The notes under the pieces were generated by a model, which was given only the letters and a program-made list of their open reading frames with translations, was not told the origin of the DNA and ran no database searches. DNA of 64,000 nt, from positions 124,001-188,000 of the forward strand of contig NZ_JAUSUW010000007.1 in NCBI RefSeq assembly GCF_030814435.1, in the 5' to 3' direction. The position numbers and the translations under genes are program-made. Of the stretch, positions 34,497-43,961 are shown in pieces (position 1 is the stretch's first letter; every line of letters starts with the position of its first letter). The DNA comes from Peteryoungia aggregata LMG 23059. Its GTDB lineage: Bacteria; Pseudomonadota; Alphaproteobacteria; Rhizobiales; Rhizobiaceae.

Positions 34497-35210
34497 CTAC
34501 TCGCGACCGTCTGCCGCCTCCAGCATTTCGAGAACCTCTGCGGCCAGGCTGCGGCTGATCTTCGCGCGGCGCGCCAGCGCCAGCTTGTCCATGCGATCAA
34601 CCACCAGCTGGGCCGCAGCAAAGGAGCGCTCCATGCGGCTGACGATATAGCCGACGATCTTGTCATCGATGTAAAGCTGCCGGTCGGCGAAGAGCTTGGT
34701 GATCAGGTGTCCGAGAAGCTCCTCGTCCGGCGCGCCGATCTCGACCACGGTTGCGGCCTTGAGCCGAGACCTCAGGTCAGGCAGGGCGACATTCCAGGAC
34801 GGCGGAAAGCTGCGCGAGGTGATGAGCAGCGTCGTGCCATGCTGGCGCACGGCATTGATGACGTGGAACAGCTCGACCTCATCGAAGCCGCTGCGATCGG
34901 CATCTTCGAACACGACCGCGCCTCCGGCTGCGGCTTCCGATGCCCCCTCGCCCGACCGAGGAACGATATCGACCGCACCGCTCGCATCGCGAAAAATCTG
35001 CGCCAGATGTGATTTCCCCGATCCTTCCGGACCCGTCAGGATCACCACGGGCGACGGCCAGTCCGGCCAGGCATCGACGATCGAGACCGCAGCGGCCATG
35101 CGCTCGGAGACGAGCAGATCGTCCCGACCTGTCGCCGAGCCATGCTCAAAGGCGAGCGGCAGTTGTTCGGCGGCTCCGCGGCGTTCGGGAGCCATCTTGG
35201 CGTCAGTCAT
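34497..35210 (-). CDS. hdaA: DnaA-inactivating AAA+ protein HdaA
   Basis: A 237-residue DnaA-paralogue that, with the sliding clamp, stimulates ATP hydrolysis by DnaA and limits re-initiation. The N-terminal clamp-binding peptide is visible as EQLPLAFEH (residues 15-23). Walker A is GPEGSGKSHL (60-69) and a degenerate Walker B is AVVFEDADR (about 100). DLRSRLKAA matches the sensor/box VII region with its Arg finger. No DnaA domain IV DNA-binding motif exists, which separates it from DnaA. ATG 35210 abuts the stop of the upstream AI-2E-type gene with no gap; it is probably cotranscribed with it and with ppk-ppx, 61 bases downstream. Confidence 0.9.
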   Translation of the reverse strand: MTDAKMAPERRGAAEQLPLAFEHGSATGRDDLLVSERMAAAVSIVDAWPDWPSPVVILTGPEGSGKSHLAQIFRDASGAVDIVPRSGEGASEAAAGGAVVFEDADRSGFDEVELFHVINAVRQHGTTLLITSRSFPPSWNVALPDLRSRLKAATVVEIGAPDEELLGHLITKLFADRQLYIDDKIVGYIVSRMERSFAAAQLVVDRMDKLALARRAKISRSLAAEVLEMLEAADGRE

Positions 35211-36356
35211 TCAATTCTCTGGGGCTTGGGATGTGATCTCACCCACGGGTGCTGACGGCGGCGGCACAAGCGCAACCGAGGAACCGTAATAGAGATCGCT
35301 GTCAAGATAACGCGAGATGGCGAAACGAACAAGGACGCCGACCGCGGCCGCCGCAGGTACCGCGACCAGAACGCCAACGAAGCCGAAGAGCGCGCCGAAA
35401 GCAAACAGGGCGAACATCAGCCAGACGGGGTGAAGGCCGACACTCTTGCCGACCAGCTTGGGCTGCAGGATGTTGCCTTCGAGGAACTGTCCGAAGAAGA
35501 AGATGGCGGCGATCACGCCGACCCAGATGAAATCCGGCCAGAACTGCACGATGGCGACGCCGAGGGACAGGAGCAGGCCGACAGTCGAGCCGACATAGGG
35601 AATGAAGCTGATCATGCCTGTGAAGAAGCCGATCAGCAGGCCGAAATTGAGCCCGGCGGCCGACAGCGCGATCGCATAGAAAATGCCGAGGATCAGGCAG
35701 AGCGAGCCCTGCCCACGGACGAAGCCGGCGATCGTATTGTCGAGTTCGGTGGCGAGCTGGCGCACCGTGGCGAGCTGGTTGCGCGGCACCCAGCTGTCGA
35801 CCTTCTCGATCATGCGATCCCAGTCGAGCAACAGGTAGAAGGCGACAACAGGCGTCACGACGAGCAGCGAGGCGATGTCGAGCAGCGCCTTGCCGGAATT
35901 CCAGATCTGCTCGATGAGCGTCCCGATGAAACCGACCCCCTCGCTGATGTAGCGGGAGAAGTTCTCCTTGATCGTCACCATCTGGCCATCCACCCAGTCG
36001 GGAAGCCAGGCGGCATTGCCAGATGCGACGAAGCTTTGCAGCTGTGACACATAACCGGGCACGCGCTGGATGAATTCATTCAGCTGGCTTGCCAGGATCG
36101 GGATGACGATCATCAGCGACAAGACGAATACGAGAACAAAGGTGACGAGGATGACGACCGTCGCCATGAGGCGGCTCAGGCCGAGCCGCTCCAGCCGGTC
36201 GGCGACCGGATCGAGGAAATAGGCGAGCGCCATGCCGGCAATGAAGGGCAAGAGGATCGACGAAAACAGCATCAGGAAACCAATGAAGATCGTAAGCGTC
36301 AGAAGCCAGAACAGCACCTGACGGCGCAGACCGATTACACTGATGTTGCGAGCCAT
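35211..36356 (-). CDS. AI-2E/PerM-type membrane transport protein
   Basis: A 381-residue polytopic protein of the AI-2E transporter (PerM, TqsA-like) family, with seven to eight hydrophobic segments and the large periplasmic/cytosolic helical loop around residues 95-150 ([18 protein letters not shown] region). The hallmark [12 protein letters not shown] and [17 protein letters not shown] blocks plus [23 protein letters not shown] (in parts) are present. The substrate is unknown for most family members; the autoinducer role holds only for a few. ATG 36356 has GGAG six bases upstream; ATG 36368 is the alternative. In Rhizobiaceae it commonly precedes hdaA. Confidence 0.9.
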   Translation of the reverse strand: MARNISVIGLRRQVLFWLLTLTIFIGFLMLFSSILLPFIAGMALAYFLDPVADRLERLGLSRLMATVVILVTFVLVFVLSLMIVIPILASQLNEFIQRVPGYVSQLQSFVASGNAAWLPDWVDGQMVTIKENFSRYISEGVGFIGTLIEQIWNSGKALLDIASLLVVTPVVAFYLLLDWDRMIEKVDSWVPRNQLATVRQLATELDNTIAGFVRGQGSLCLILGIFYAIALSAAGLNFGLLIGFFTGMISFIPYVGSTVGLLLSLGVAIVQFWPDFIWVGVIAAIFFFGQFLEGNILQPKLVGKSVGLHPVWLMFALFAFGALFGFVGVLVAVPAAAAVGVLVRFAISRYLDSDLYYGSSVALVPPPSAPVGEITSQAPEN

Positions 36357-36593
36357 ATCCGTCTCCATTCGGTGTTTTCCGCAGCGGCAGGCAAGGCCGG
36401 ATGCTGCGACGCCACAGAAGGAGATAGGTTACGGGGAAAGCCTTGGTCAAGAACCCCGGTCTCACCGGCGACGAGAAGATGCGTCCCAGCCCCAGATTGC
36501 CAGGGAAATCGCGGGCTGGCCCGGCTCTCTGCTTGCATATCCGGCCTCTTCATGCCATGGCCAGCCGAAATTCTCGCAGGATCGGAGGCAGGC

Positions 36594-37667
36594 ATGAGCC
36601 AGGCTGGCAAGAACGGGTTGACCTATAGCGATGCAGGCGTCGATATCGATGCAGGCAACCTGATGGTCGAGAAGATCAAGCCGGCGGTCAAGTCGACCCG
36701 GCGTCCCGGTGCGGACGGGGAGATCGGTGGCTTCGGCGGCTTGTTCGACCTGAAGGCCGCAGGCTTCAAGGACCCGATCCTCGTTGCCGCCAATGACGGC
36801 GTCGGCACCAAGCTGAAGATCGCCATCGACGCCAATATCCACGACACCGTCGGCATCGATCTTGTCGCCATGTGCGTCAACGATCTGGTCGTCCAGGGCG
36901 CCGAGCCGCTGCTCTTCCTCGACTATTTCGCCACTGGCAAGCTCGACCCCGACCAGGGTGCGGCGATCGTTCAGGGCATTGCGGCCGGGTGCCGCGAGGC
37001 GGGCTGTGCTTTGATCGGCGGCGAGACCGCCGAAATGCCCGGCATGTATTCCAAGGGCGACTATGACCTCGCAGGCTTTGCCGTCGGGGCTGCCGAGCGC
37101 GGCGAATTGCTGCCGGCGGGCGACATTGCCGAAGGCGACGTGATCCTCGGCCTCTCGTCGTCGGGCGTGCATTCCAACGGCTTTTCGCTGGTGCGCAAGA
37201 TCGTCGAACTCTCGGGCCTCGCCTGGGATGCGCCCGCGCCCTTCGCCGAGGGCCAGTCGCTTGGCGCAGCCCTTCTCACACCGACCCGCATCTATGTGAA
37301 GCCACTGCTAAAGGCGATCAAGGAAACCAAGGCGCTGAAGGCGCTCGCCCATATCACCGGCGGCGGCTTCCCGGAGAATATCCCGCGCGTGCTGCCGAAG
37401 CATCTCGCTGCCGAGATCGACCTTTCGTCCTTTAAGGTTCCGGCCGTCTTCTCCTGGCTCGCCAAGACCGGCGGCGTTGCCCAGAACGAAATGCTGCGCA
37501 CCTTCAACTGCGGCATCGGCATGATCGTCGTCGTTTCCGCCGACAAGGTGGACGACGTGACCAAGGCACTGGAAGCCGAGGGTGAAACCGTTGCCCGTCT
37601 GGGTCGCATGATTGCCCGCGAAGAGGGTGCGCATGGCGTGACCTACAAGGGTACGCTCGCCCTATGA
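36594..37667 (+). CDS. purM: Phosphoribosylaminoimidazole synthetase (AIR synthase)
   Basis: A 357-residue cytosolic enzyme closing the imidazole ring in purine synthesis (FGAM to AIR, ATP-dependent). Family blocks: [12 protein letters not shown] at the N-terminus, the GVGTKLKIA loop, [23 protein letters not shown] (in parts), [11 protein letters not shown], the [19 protein letters not shown] site, and [17 protein letters not shown] 36594 has GGAGG six bases upstream. The stop overlaps purN by four bases, so the two are coupled. The divergent AI-2E gene leaves 237 bases of control region with no clear operator palindrome. Confidence 0.97.
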   Translation: MSQAGKNGLTYSDAGVDIDAGNLMVEKIKPAVKSTRRPGADGEIGGFGGLFDLKAAGFKDPILVAANDGVGTKLKIAIDANIHDTVGIDLVAMCVNDLVVQGAEPLLFLDYFATGKLDPDQGAAIVQGIAAGCREAGCALIGGETAEMPGMYSKGDYDLAGFAVGAAERGELLPAGDIAEGDVILGLSSSGVHSNGFSLVRKIVELSGLAWDAPAPFAEGQSLGAALLTPTRIYVKPLLKAIKETKALKALAHITGGGFPENIPRVLPKHLAAEIDLSSFKVPAVFSWLAKTGGVAQNEMLRTFNCGIGMIVVVSADKVDDVTKALEAEGETVARLGRMIAREEGAHGVTYKGTLAL

Positions 37668-38320
37668 GCGCCCGGCGCAAACGCGTCGTCGCCTTCATTT
37701 CCGGCGGCGGGTCGAACATGCTGGCGCTGGCTAGGGCTTGCGAAGCGGCCGACTATCCGGCCGAAATCGTCGCTGTCTTCTCCGACAAGCCTGAGGCCGG
37801 CGGCCTAACCAAGGCGGAGGCGCTCGGCATTCCGACACGCGTGTTCGAGCGCAAGGCCTATGGCTCCAAGGCCGAGCATGAGGCCGCAATCCTCGCCGCC
37901 CTTGCCGAAATCGGCCCAGACCTGATTTGCCTCGCCGGTTACATGCGTCTGCTCTCCGTCGAATTCATCCGTCCGCATGAAGGCCGGATCCTCAACATCC
38001 ACCCGTCGCTTTTGCCGCTCTTCCCCGGCCTGCACACCCATCAGCGGGCAATTGAGGCCGGCATGAAGGTCGCGGGCTGCACGGTGCATTTCGTCACCGA
38101 GGGCATGGACGAAGGCCCAGTTATCGCGCAAGCGGTCGTGCCCGTGCTGATTGATGATACGGCGGAAACACTTGCTGGACGCGTGCTCACCGTCGAGCAC
38201 CAGACCTATGCGGCAGCACTCAAGCTGGTTGCCTCCGGCAGCGTCTCCATGCGTGCCGATGGCAGCGTCGAACGGCTGACATCAGGAACGGATGCGGAAG
38301 CCAGGTTGATCAGCGCCTGA
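37664..38320 (+). CDS. purN: Phosphoribosylglycinamide formyltransferase
   Basis: A 218-residue folate-dependent GAR transformylase. The phosphate-binding loop [11 protein letters not shown] (11-21), the catalytic trio in [21 protein letters not shown] (in parts: [15 protein letters not shown]) and [11 protein letters not shown] are intact. It overlaps purM by ATGA, the normal purMN pairing. Length is typical. After the stop, 118 bases separate it from the ABC transporter gene, which has its own ribosome site; no terminator was found in that gap. Confidence 0.97.
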   Translation: MSARRKRVVAFISGGGSNMLALARACEAADYPAEIVAVFSDKPEAGGLTKAEALGIPTRVFERKAYGSKAEHEAAILAALAEIGPDLICLAGYMRLLSVEFIRPHEGRILNIHPSLLPLFPGLHTHQRAIEAGMKVAGCTVHFVTEGMDEGPVIAQAVVPVLIDDTAETLAGRVLTVEHQTYAAALKLVASGSVSMRADGSVERLTSGTDAEARLISA

Positions 38321-38438
38321 GGCCTGGCTTGCGACCTATTCAACCCCCCGTTTAAATCTAAGGGTTCCTCTCTCCGCTGGACTCAGCTCTATTCGTGTTC
38401 TCATTTTGATCACGCAATGCTGTTGCCAGGGACCTTTC

Positions 38439-40292
38439 ATGACGTTGTCCGATCGGATTTTCACCCCCTTTGAAAGGCTGCTCCGACCGCTCGAAGTACC
38501 GTATCGAAGGATTCCGAGTGATGGTCCTCTGCGGCTGGTCCTGCATTTCGTCGCATACGCACCGAAGTCGTTTTTGGTCGTGCTTGCCCTGTCGGCCAGC
38601 GTCGAGATCGTCAACCTGACTGTTCTCTGGGGCGTCTCGCACCTGATCGACGGCATCTCCAGCCAAGGTCTGCTTCCCTATCTCGATGCCCATCGCTGGC
38701 CACTCGCTGCTTTCGTCGCGCTCTTTTTCCCGGTGCTGCCGCTGCTGATCTTTTTCTGCAATGCATTGGGCGTCCATGTGCTCAGCGTCAGCCTTCCCAC
38801 ACTCATCCAGTGGCATGGCCACAAGGCGGTCGAAAGCCAGGATCTCGGCTTCTTCCATGACCAGTTTTCGGGCCAGGTGGCCAGCCGCATCGCGCAGGTG
38901 GCAGGGGCCGTCAAGCAACAGATGGCGGCAGCGGTCTGGACGCTGCCAATCTTCTTTGTGCAGATGGTCGGTTCGGTCGTGCTTTTAACCGCGCTTTCCT
39001 GGTCGTTGACGCTCCCGGTCCTTGTGTGGATCGCCATAAATGCCGTGATCGCAAAACAGGCCGTGCCGCAGTTTAGCGCAACGGCCAAGACGGCGGCGCG
39101 GGCGCGCAGCCGCGTGGTCGGGGAGATGACCGACCTCTACAGCAACATCCAGACGGTCAAGCTGTTTGCCGCCGAGGACAGCGAGGCCGGTGCGCTGCGG
39201 CGGGTGATGGAGCGGTCTATGAGCGCTCAGTTTCGGGAGCGCCGCATCGGCCTTACCGCAGATCTCCTGGTCATCTCCTCAAACACGTTGCTGTTCATCG
39301 CCATCTTTGCAGTCAGCCTCTGGGGGATTGCCGATGGCTTCGTCACGCTCGGCGAATTCGTCGCCGCGATAACGATCACCCAGCGGCTGGCCTCCAATTC
39401 CCGAGGCTTCCTCAGTCTCGGTCAACAGATTTCCGAAGCGATCGGCACAATTCGCGACGCCATGCCTGTCATGACCACGCCGCCGACCGTGGTTGATGTG
39501 CCGGAAGCGAAGGCGCTCATCGTCGAGCGCGGCGAGATCCGCTTCGACTGTGTAAGTTTCGAGTATCACGATAGCCAGCAGGTCATTCACGACCTGTCGC
39601 TATCCGTTTCAGCGGGCGAGAAGGTTGGGCTCGTGGGCTTGTCCGGCGCAGGCAAGACGACGCTGGTGAGCCTGCTTCTACGCCTCTACGACCTCGATGG
39701 CGGACGCATTGTCATCGACGGACAGGATGTCGCCGACGTCACCCAGGCGAGCCTCCGCGCGCAGATCGGTTTCATCGCTCAGGACGTATCATTGCTGCAT
39801 CGCTCGGTCGGCGACAACATCCTGTATGGCCGGCCGGGTGCTGCGCAGGCAGAGCTGGAAGCCGCGGCACACCTTGCTCAGGCCGATGCCTTCATCGCCG
39901 ACCTGAAGGACAGCGAGGGACGCACCGGTTATGCGGCCTATGTCGGGGATCGTGGCGTCAAGCTCTCAGGCGGGCAACGACAGCGCGTCGCCATCGCCCG
40001 TGTGCTGCTCAAGGATGCGCCAATCCTGGTGCTGGACGAGGCAACGTCGGCGCTCGACAGTGAGGCGGAAGCGACCATTCAGGAGAAGCTCGACTTGTTG
40101 ATGGAGGGCAAGACCGTGATCGCGATTGCGCATCGACTATCGACCATCGCCCGCATGGATCGCATCGTCGTGCTGGACAAGGGACGGATCATCGAGGAAG
40201 GAAGACCAGACGATCTTCTGTCCTCGGGTGGCCTCTATAGCCGTCTGTGGGCGCGCCAGACCGGCGGTTACATCGCTTCTGTCGACGACTAA
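38439..40292 (+). CDS. ABC transporter, fused permease and ATPase (exporter type)
   Basis: A 617-residue exporter half-transporter. Six hydrophobic segments occupy residues about 40-310, followed by a nucleotide-binding domain (about 355-590) with Walker A GLSGAGKTT, Q-loop FIAQDVSLLHRS, signature LSGGQRQRVAIARVLL, Walker B ILVLDEATSALDSE and the H-loop AIAHRLST. It would work as a homodimer. The substrate is not evident; MsbA-like lipid exporters and drug exporters share this layout. ATG 38439 has AGGGA seven bases upstream; an upstream frame extension to 38406 is rejected. Its stop overlaps the convergent Nudix gene by three bases. Confidence 0.92.
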   Translation: MTLSDRIFTPFERLLRPLEVPYRRIPSDGPLRLVLHFVAYAPKSFLVVLALSASVEIVNLTVLWGVSHLIDGISSQGLLPYLDAHRWPLAAFVALFFPVLPLLIFFCNALGVHVLSVSLPTLIQWHGHKAVESQDLGFFHDQFSGQVASRIAQVAGAVKQQMAAAVWTLPIFFVQMVGSVVLLTALSWSLTLPVLVWIAINAVIAKQAVPQFSATAKTAARARSRVVGEMTDLYSNIQTVKLFAAEDSEAGALRRVMERSMSAQFRERRIGLTADLLVISSNTLLFIAIFAVSLWGIADGFVTLGEFVAAITITQRLASNSRGFLSLGQQISEAIGTIRDAMPVMTTPPTVVDVPEAKALIVERGEIRFDCVSFEYHDSQQVIHDLSLSVSAGEKVGLVGLSGAGKTTLVSLLLRLYDLDGGRIVIDGQDVADVTQASLRAQIGFIAQDVSLLHRSVGDNILYGRPGAAQAELEAAAHLAQADAFIADLKDSEGRTGYAAYVGDRGVKLSGGQRQRVAIARVLLKDAPILVLDEATSALDSEAEATIQEKLDLLMEGKTVIAIAHRLSTIARMDRIVVLDKGRIIEEGRPDDLLSSGGLYSRLWARQTGGYIASVDD

Positions 40293-40891
40293 AGCCGTTC
40301 GGCGCCGCTCCGTCGCAGCGCCGCCCATTGCAGCAGCATGATTGTCTTGGCATCGACGATCTCGCCTGCCTCCACCATCTCCAGGGCTTCGGTGAAAGTC
40401 AGCTCGATCACTTCAAGATCCTCCTGCTCATCCTCGAGTCCGCCACCGTCAGAAATGCGATCAGCATCGCTGACCTCGGCATAAAAGCCATGCAGTTTTT
40501 CGGTCACTGATCCGGGCGACATGTAGGCGGCAAAGGCTGGAGTTGCCTTTGCAATCTTGAAGCCGGTTTCTTCCAGCGCCTCGCGGAGGGCCGCCTGTAA
40601 CGCAGTTTCGCCATCATCGATAAAGCCGGCCGGAACCTCAAGCAGATAGGCATGGTCGCCGCTGACATGCGCCGCGATACGGAGCTGCCGAACGAGCGTG
40701 ACGGTGTCGCGTTCGGTGTTCAGCAGAAGAATGGCCGATGCATGTCGCCGCTCGAAGACTTCCCAGGAGAGCCGATGCGGCGCCCTGCCCTCGCGGAAGA
40801 AGTCGAAGGTGATGCCGCGCAGGTGGCTCCAGCCCTTCCATAGCGTCTTGTCTTCCAGGATCGCGATCCGGGCCTTGTCGAAAATACTCAT
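40289..40891 (-). CDS. Nudix hydrolase (NudK/ADP-ribose pyrophosphatase-like)
   Basis: A 200-residue Nudix protein. The Nudix box is complete: GFIDDGETALQAALREALEETGF (in parts G-x5-E-x7-REALEETGF, about residues 88-110). The upstream VPAGF and the Y-x-S-P-G-S-V-T-E loop (AYMSPGSVTEKL) mark the ADP-ribose/GDP-mannose pyrophosphatase group. Actual substrate unknown. It converges with, and overlaps by three bases, the ABC transporter gene. Four bases upstream the molybdopterin oxidoreductase gene ends on the same strand, so the two probably share a transcript. Confidence 0.9.
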   Translation of the reverse strand: MSIFDKARIAILEDKTLWKGWSHLRGITFDFFREGRAPHRLSWEVFERRHASAILLLNTERDTVTLVRQLRIAAHVSGDHAYLLEVPAGFIDDGETALQAALREALEETGFKIAKATPAFAAYMSPGSVTEKLHGFYAEVSDADRISDGGGLEDEQEDLEVIELTFTEALEMVEAGEIVDAKTIMLLQWAALRRSGAERL

Positions 40892-40895
40892 GTCT

Positions 40896-43010
40896 TCAGG
40901 CTTTTCTCATCCAGACCTTGTTGTCGTGGAAGGCGGCACCGCCATGCGGAGCTGCCGGGTCGGCACCGGTGAGGACATTGATCCCCTCGCCATCGAGATG
41001 CACCTTGTTCGGCCACAGGCCTTCGGCGACCAGCACGCCCGGCTTCACGGCATCGGTAATTTTTACGTGGATGCGCAGCTCGCCCCTGACATTGCCGAGT
41101 TGGACGACATCGCCATCGGCAAGGCCGAGGCTCATGGCATCGGCGGGGTTCATCATGACCTCCGGACGGCCTTCCTTGTCGCGCGAGGTCTTGGTCTCGG
41201 CGAAGGTGGAATTCAGGAAGTTGCGCGCAGGAGAGGTCGCGAGGCGGAAAGGATGCTGCGCATCAGCGGTCTCGATGAGGTCGACCTGATCGGGGTAAAT
41301 TGGAAGCTCCTTGACCGGCCCGAGCGAGCCGAGCTTTGCCGGCGGCTTGTTGGGGGCTGGCGTGTTTTCCCAATCCGGCTTGAAGCGGAACTTGCCGTCG
41401 GGATGGGCAAAACCGTTCAGGTAATGGGCGTCGTCGAAGGCCGGCTGGCAGTCGAGCCACTTGTCCTCGATCAGCGTGTCGAAATCCGGCTTGCCACTGA
41501 TATAGAGCATGCGCTCGATATGCTCGCGCTCGGTCTTGCCGAAGCCGGGGCGGTCGGCGACGCCGAGGCGTTTGGCCAGTTCCTCGATGACGAAGAGATT
41601 GGTGCGCACCAAGGGCGGCGCATCGACCAGCTTCGGGCCGAGCAGGATATGGCTCTGGCCGCCGCCACGATAGATATCGTCGTGCTCGACGAACATGGTG
41701 GCTGGCAGCACGATGTCGGCCAGTTCCGCCGTTTCGGTCATGAACTGCTCGTGGACGGCAACGAAGAGGTCGTTGCGCAGGAAGCCCTGCTTCACCAGCC
41801 GCTGTTCGGGCGCGACATTCACCGGATTGGTGTTCTGGATGATCAGCGCGTCGACCGGGCCGCGATGGCGGAGCGCTTCCGCGTCCCCCGTCAGGACACG
41901 GCCGATCTGCGACTGGTCGAGCATGCGGATCTCTGGGTCGACCATCGCCGTGCCCATCAGCTCGGCCTTGTTCAGCTGGAAGATGTCGCTGTTCGAATGA
42001 AACGCGCCACCGCCCTCGTATTGCCAGGCGCCGAGCACGGTTGCGAGCGACAGGGCCGCATGCATGGAAACCGCACCATTGCGGCTGCGGGTGAAGCCGT
42101 AGCCGAGGCGGAAATAGGTCTTTTTCGTCTGGCCGACGTGGCGGGCGAAGGCCTCGATCTCCTCGACAGAGAGGCCTGTAATCGCCGAGGCCCATTCCGG
42201 CGTCTTGTCTTTGAGGTGCGCTTCCAGTCCTGCCGGATCGTCTGCGAATTTCGCCATGTATTCGCGGTCGGCATAACCGTCGCGGAAGGCAACATGCATG
42301 GCAGCACAAGCAAGCGCCGCATCCGTGCCGGGCTTGAGAATGAGCGCCATATCGGCCTGTTTCATCGTCGGATTGTCGTAGATGTCGATGACGACGATCT
42401 TGGCGCCACGATCTTTCCGCGCCTTGATCGCATGGGTCATCACATTGACCTGGGTGGCGACCGCATTGGTGCCCCAGATCACCACGCAATCGGAGACGGC
42501 CATTTCGCGCGGGTCCGGGCCGCGCAGCGTGCCGGTGCCCATGACATAGCCGGTCCAGGCCATGTTGGTGCAGATCGTGCCAAAGAAGCCAGAATACTTC
42601 TTGGCGTGGCGCAGGCGCTCGATCGAATCGCGCTGCACGAGGCCCATGGTCCCGGCATAAAAGTAAGGCCAGACTGCTTCCGAGCCGTGGCGCTGCTCGG
42701 CCTTCACGAAGGCGTCGGCGATCTCGTCGAGAGCGGCTTCCCAGGTGACGTCCTGCCACTGGCCCGCACCCTTGGCGCCCGCCCGGCGGACCGGTTTCAT
42801 CAGGCGGTCGGGATGGTAGAGCCGCTCGGCGTAACGCGCGACCTTGGCGCAGATGACACCAGCGGTATAGCTGTTGTCCGTTGCCCCGCGCATACGACCG
42901 ATGCGGCCGTCCTCGGTCAGATCGACATCGAGGGCGCAGGTGGATGGACAGTCATGCGGACAGGCCGTATGACCGAGCGACCGGTTTCGGATGGGGCTCT
43001 GAATGTTCAT
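40896..43010 (-). CDS. Molybdopterin-dependent oxidoreductase (single-subunit, Fe4S4)
   Basis: A 704-residue cytosolic enzyme of the DMSO reductase superfamily. The N-terminal Fe4S4 site is clear: CPHDCPSTCALDV then AGVICAKV. The Mo-pterin domain follows, with a likely Cys ligand to molybdenum in GTICTNMAWTGY, and WGTNAVATQ, YGFTRSRNG, NTNPVNVAPEQ and MMNPADAMSLGLADGDVVQLGN (in parts) as family blocks. No Tat signal is seen. No electron-transfer subunit or chaperone is adjacent, so the physiological partner and substrate are unknown. ATG 43010 is preferred; ATG 43028 would add six residues. moaD-moaE elsewhere in the window would supply its cofactor. Confidence 0.92.
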   Translation of the reverse strand: MNIQSPIRNRSLGHTACPHDCPSTCALDVDLTEDGRIGRMRGATDNSYTAGVICAKVARYAERLYHPDRLMKPVRRAGAKGAGQWQDVTWEAALDEIADAFVKAEQRHGSEAVWPYFYAGTMGLVQRDSIERLRHAKKYSGFFGTICTNMAWTGYVMGTGTLRGPDPREMAVSDCVVIWGTNAVATQVNVMTHAIKARKDRGAKIVVIDIYDNPTMKQADMALILKPGTDAALACAAMHVAFRDGYADREYMAKFADDPAGLEAHLKDKTPEWASAITGLSVEEIEAFARHVGQTKKTYFRLGYGFTRSRNGAVSMHAALSLATVLGAWQYEGGGAFHSNSDIFQLNKAELMGTAMVDPEIRMLDQSQIGRVLTGDAEALRHRGPVDALIIQNTNPVNVAPEQRLVKQGFLRNDLFVAVHEQFMTETAELADIVLPATMFVEHDDIYRGGGQSHILLGPKLVDAPPLVRTNLFVIEELAKRLGVADRPGFGKTEREHIERMLYISGKPDFDTLIEDKWLDCQPAFDDAHYLNGFAHPDGKFRFKPDWENTPAPNKPPAKLGSLGPVKELPIYPDQVDLIETADAQHPFRLATSPARNFLNSTFAETKTSRDKEGRPEVMMNPADAMSLGLADGDVVQLGNVRGELRIHVKITDAVKPGVLVAEGLWPNKVHLDGEGINVLTGADPAAPHGGAAFHDNKVWMRKA

Positions 43011-43085
43011 GGGCCGGTTATAGGCCATGCGCCAGAGGCTCAAAAGCCCCATTCGAACAAATCATAGCTCCCATCGGAACCGCAT

Positions 43086-43949
43086 ATGAATTATCGCCAC
43101 ATCTATCACGCGGGCAATTTTGCCGATGTGCTCAAGCATCTCGTGCTGTCGCGGCTGATCATCTACCTGCAGCAGAAAGACAAGGCCTTCCGCGTGCTCG
43201 ATACCCATGCCGGCATCGGGCTCTACGACCTCTCGTCGGACGAAGCGCAGAAGACTGGCGAATGGCTTGAAGGCATCGGCAAGGTGATCGATGCCGAGCT
43301 GCCGGAAAAGGTCGCCGAGATCATGGCGCCCTATCTCGACGCCGTGAAGGCGCTCAATCCCGACCGCGAGGCGGGCGGTCCTTTGCAGAGATATCCGGGA
43401 TCGCCGAAGCTCGCGCGAGACCTCTTTCGCCCACAGGACCGGCTATCCGCCATGGAACTGCATCCGGACGACTGCCGCACGCTGTCGCGACTGTTCGAAG
43501 GCGATTTCCAGGTGCGCGTGACCGAGCTCGACGGCTGGCTGACGCTGAATGCGCATTTGCCGCCGAAGGAGAAACGCGGCATCGTTCTGGTCGATCCGCC
43601 CTTCGAGAAGGAGGGTGAATACGAGCGACTCGTCGACGGTCTCGCCAAGGCGCACCGACGGTTTGCCAACGGCGTGTATTGCTTCTGGTATCCGATCAAG
43701 AAGGGTGCGCCGATCAAGGAATTCCACGAGGCCCTGCAGGCGCTTGATATCCCCAAGATGCTGTGTGCCGAACTGCATGTGAAGAGCGACCGTGAACAGA
43801 CAGGCTTGTCCGGCACCGGCCTTATCATCGTCAATCCGCCCTTCACGCTGAAGGATGAAATGCATCTGGCACTGCCCGAGCTGAAGCGGCTGATGGCGCA
43901 GGACCGCTATGCCTCGCATCGCTGCTTCTGGCTGCGCGGCGAAGACTGA
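43086..43949 (+). CDS. rlmJ: 23S rRNA (adenine-2030-N6)-methyltransferase
   Basis: A 287-residue rRNA methyltransferase. The start MNYRHIYHAGNFADVLKH is the family signature. SAM motif I is LDTHAGIGLYDL (38-49) and the adenine-specific motif IV is LVDPPFE, about residue 165. The central small helical insertion (PQDRLSAMELHPDDCRTL, in parts) is as in RlmJ. No duplication or truncation is seen. It begins 76 bases from the divergent oxidoreductase and is followed 12 bases after its stop by the RNase T2 gene, suggesting co-transcription. Confidence 0.95.
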   Translation: MNYRHIYHAGNFADVLKHLVLSRLIIYLQQKDKAFRVLDTHAGIGLYDLSSDEAQKTGEWLEGIGKVIDAELPEKVAEIMAPYLDAVKALNPDREAGGPLQRYPGSPKLARDLFRPQDRLSAMELHPDDCRTLSRLFEGDFQVRVTELDGWLTLNAHLPPKEKRGIVLVDPPFEKEGEYERLVDGLAKAHRRFANGVYCFWYPIKKGAPIKEFHEALQALDIPKMLCAELHVKSDREQTGLSGTGLIIVNPPFTLKDEMHLALPELKRLMAQDRYASHRCFWLRGED

Positions 43950-43961
43950 GCGGAGGCCGCA

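Noticed and set aside
40698-43067. A 789-codon open frame opposite the Mo oxidoreductase and Nudix genes
   Set aside because: Composition (His, Asp, Arg rich without hydrophobic core) is that of an antisense shadow.
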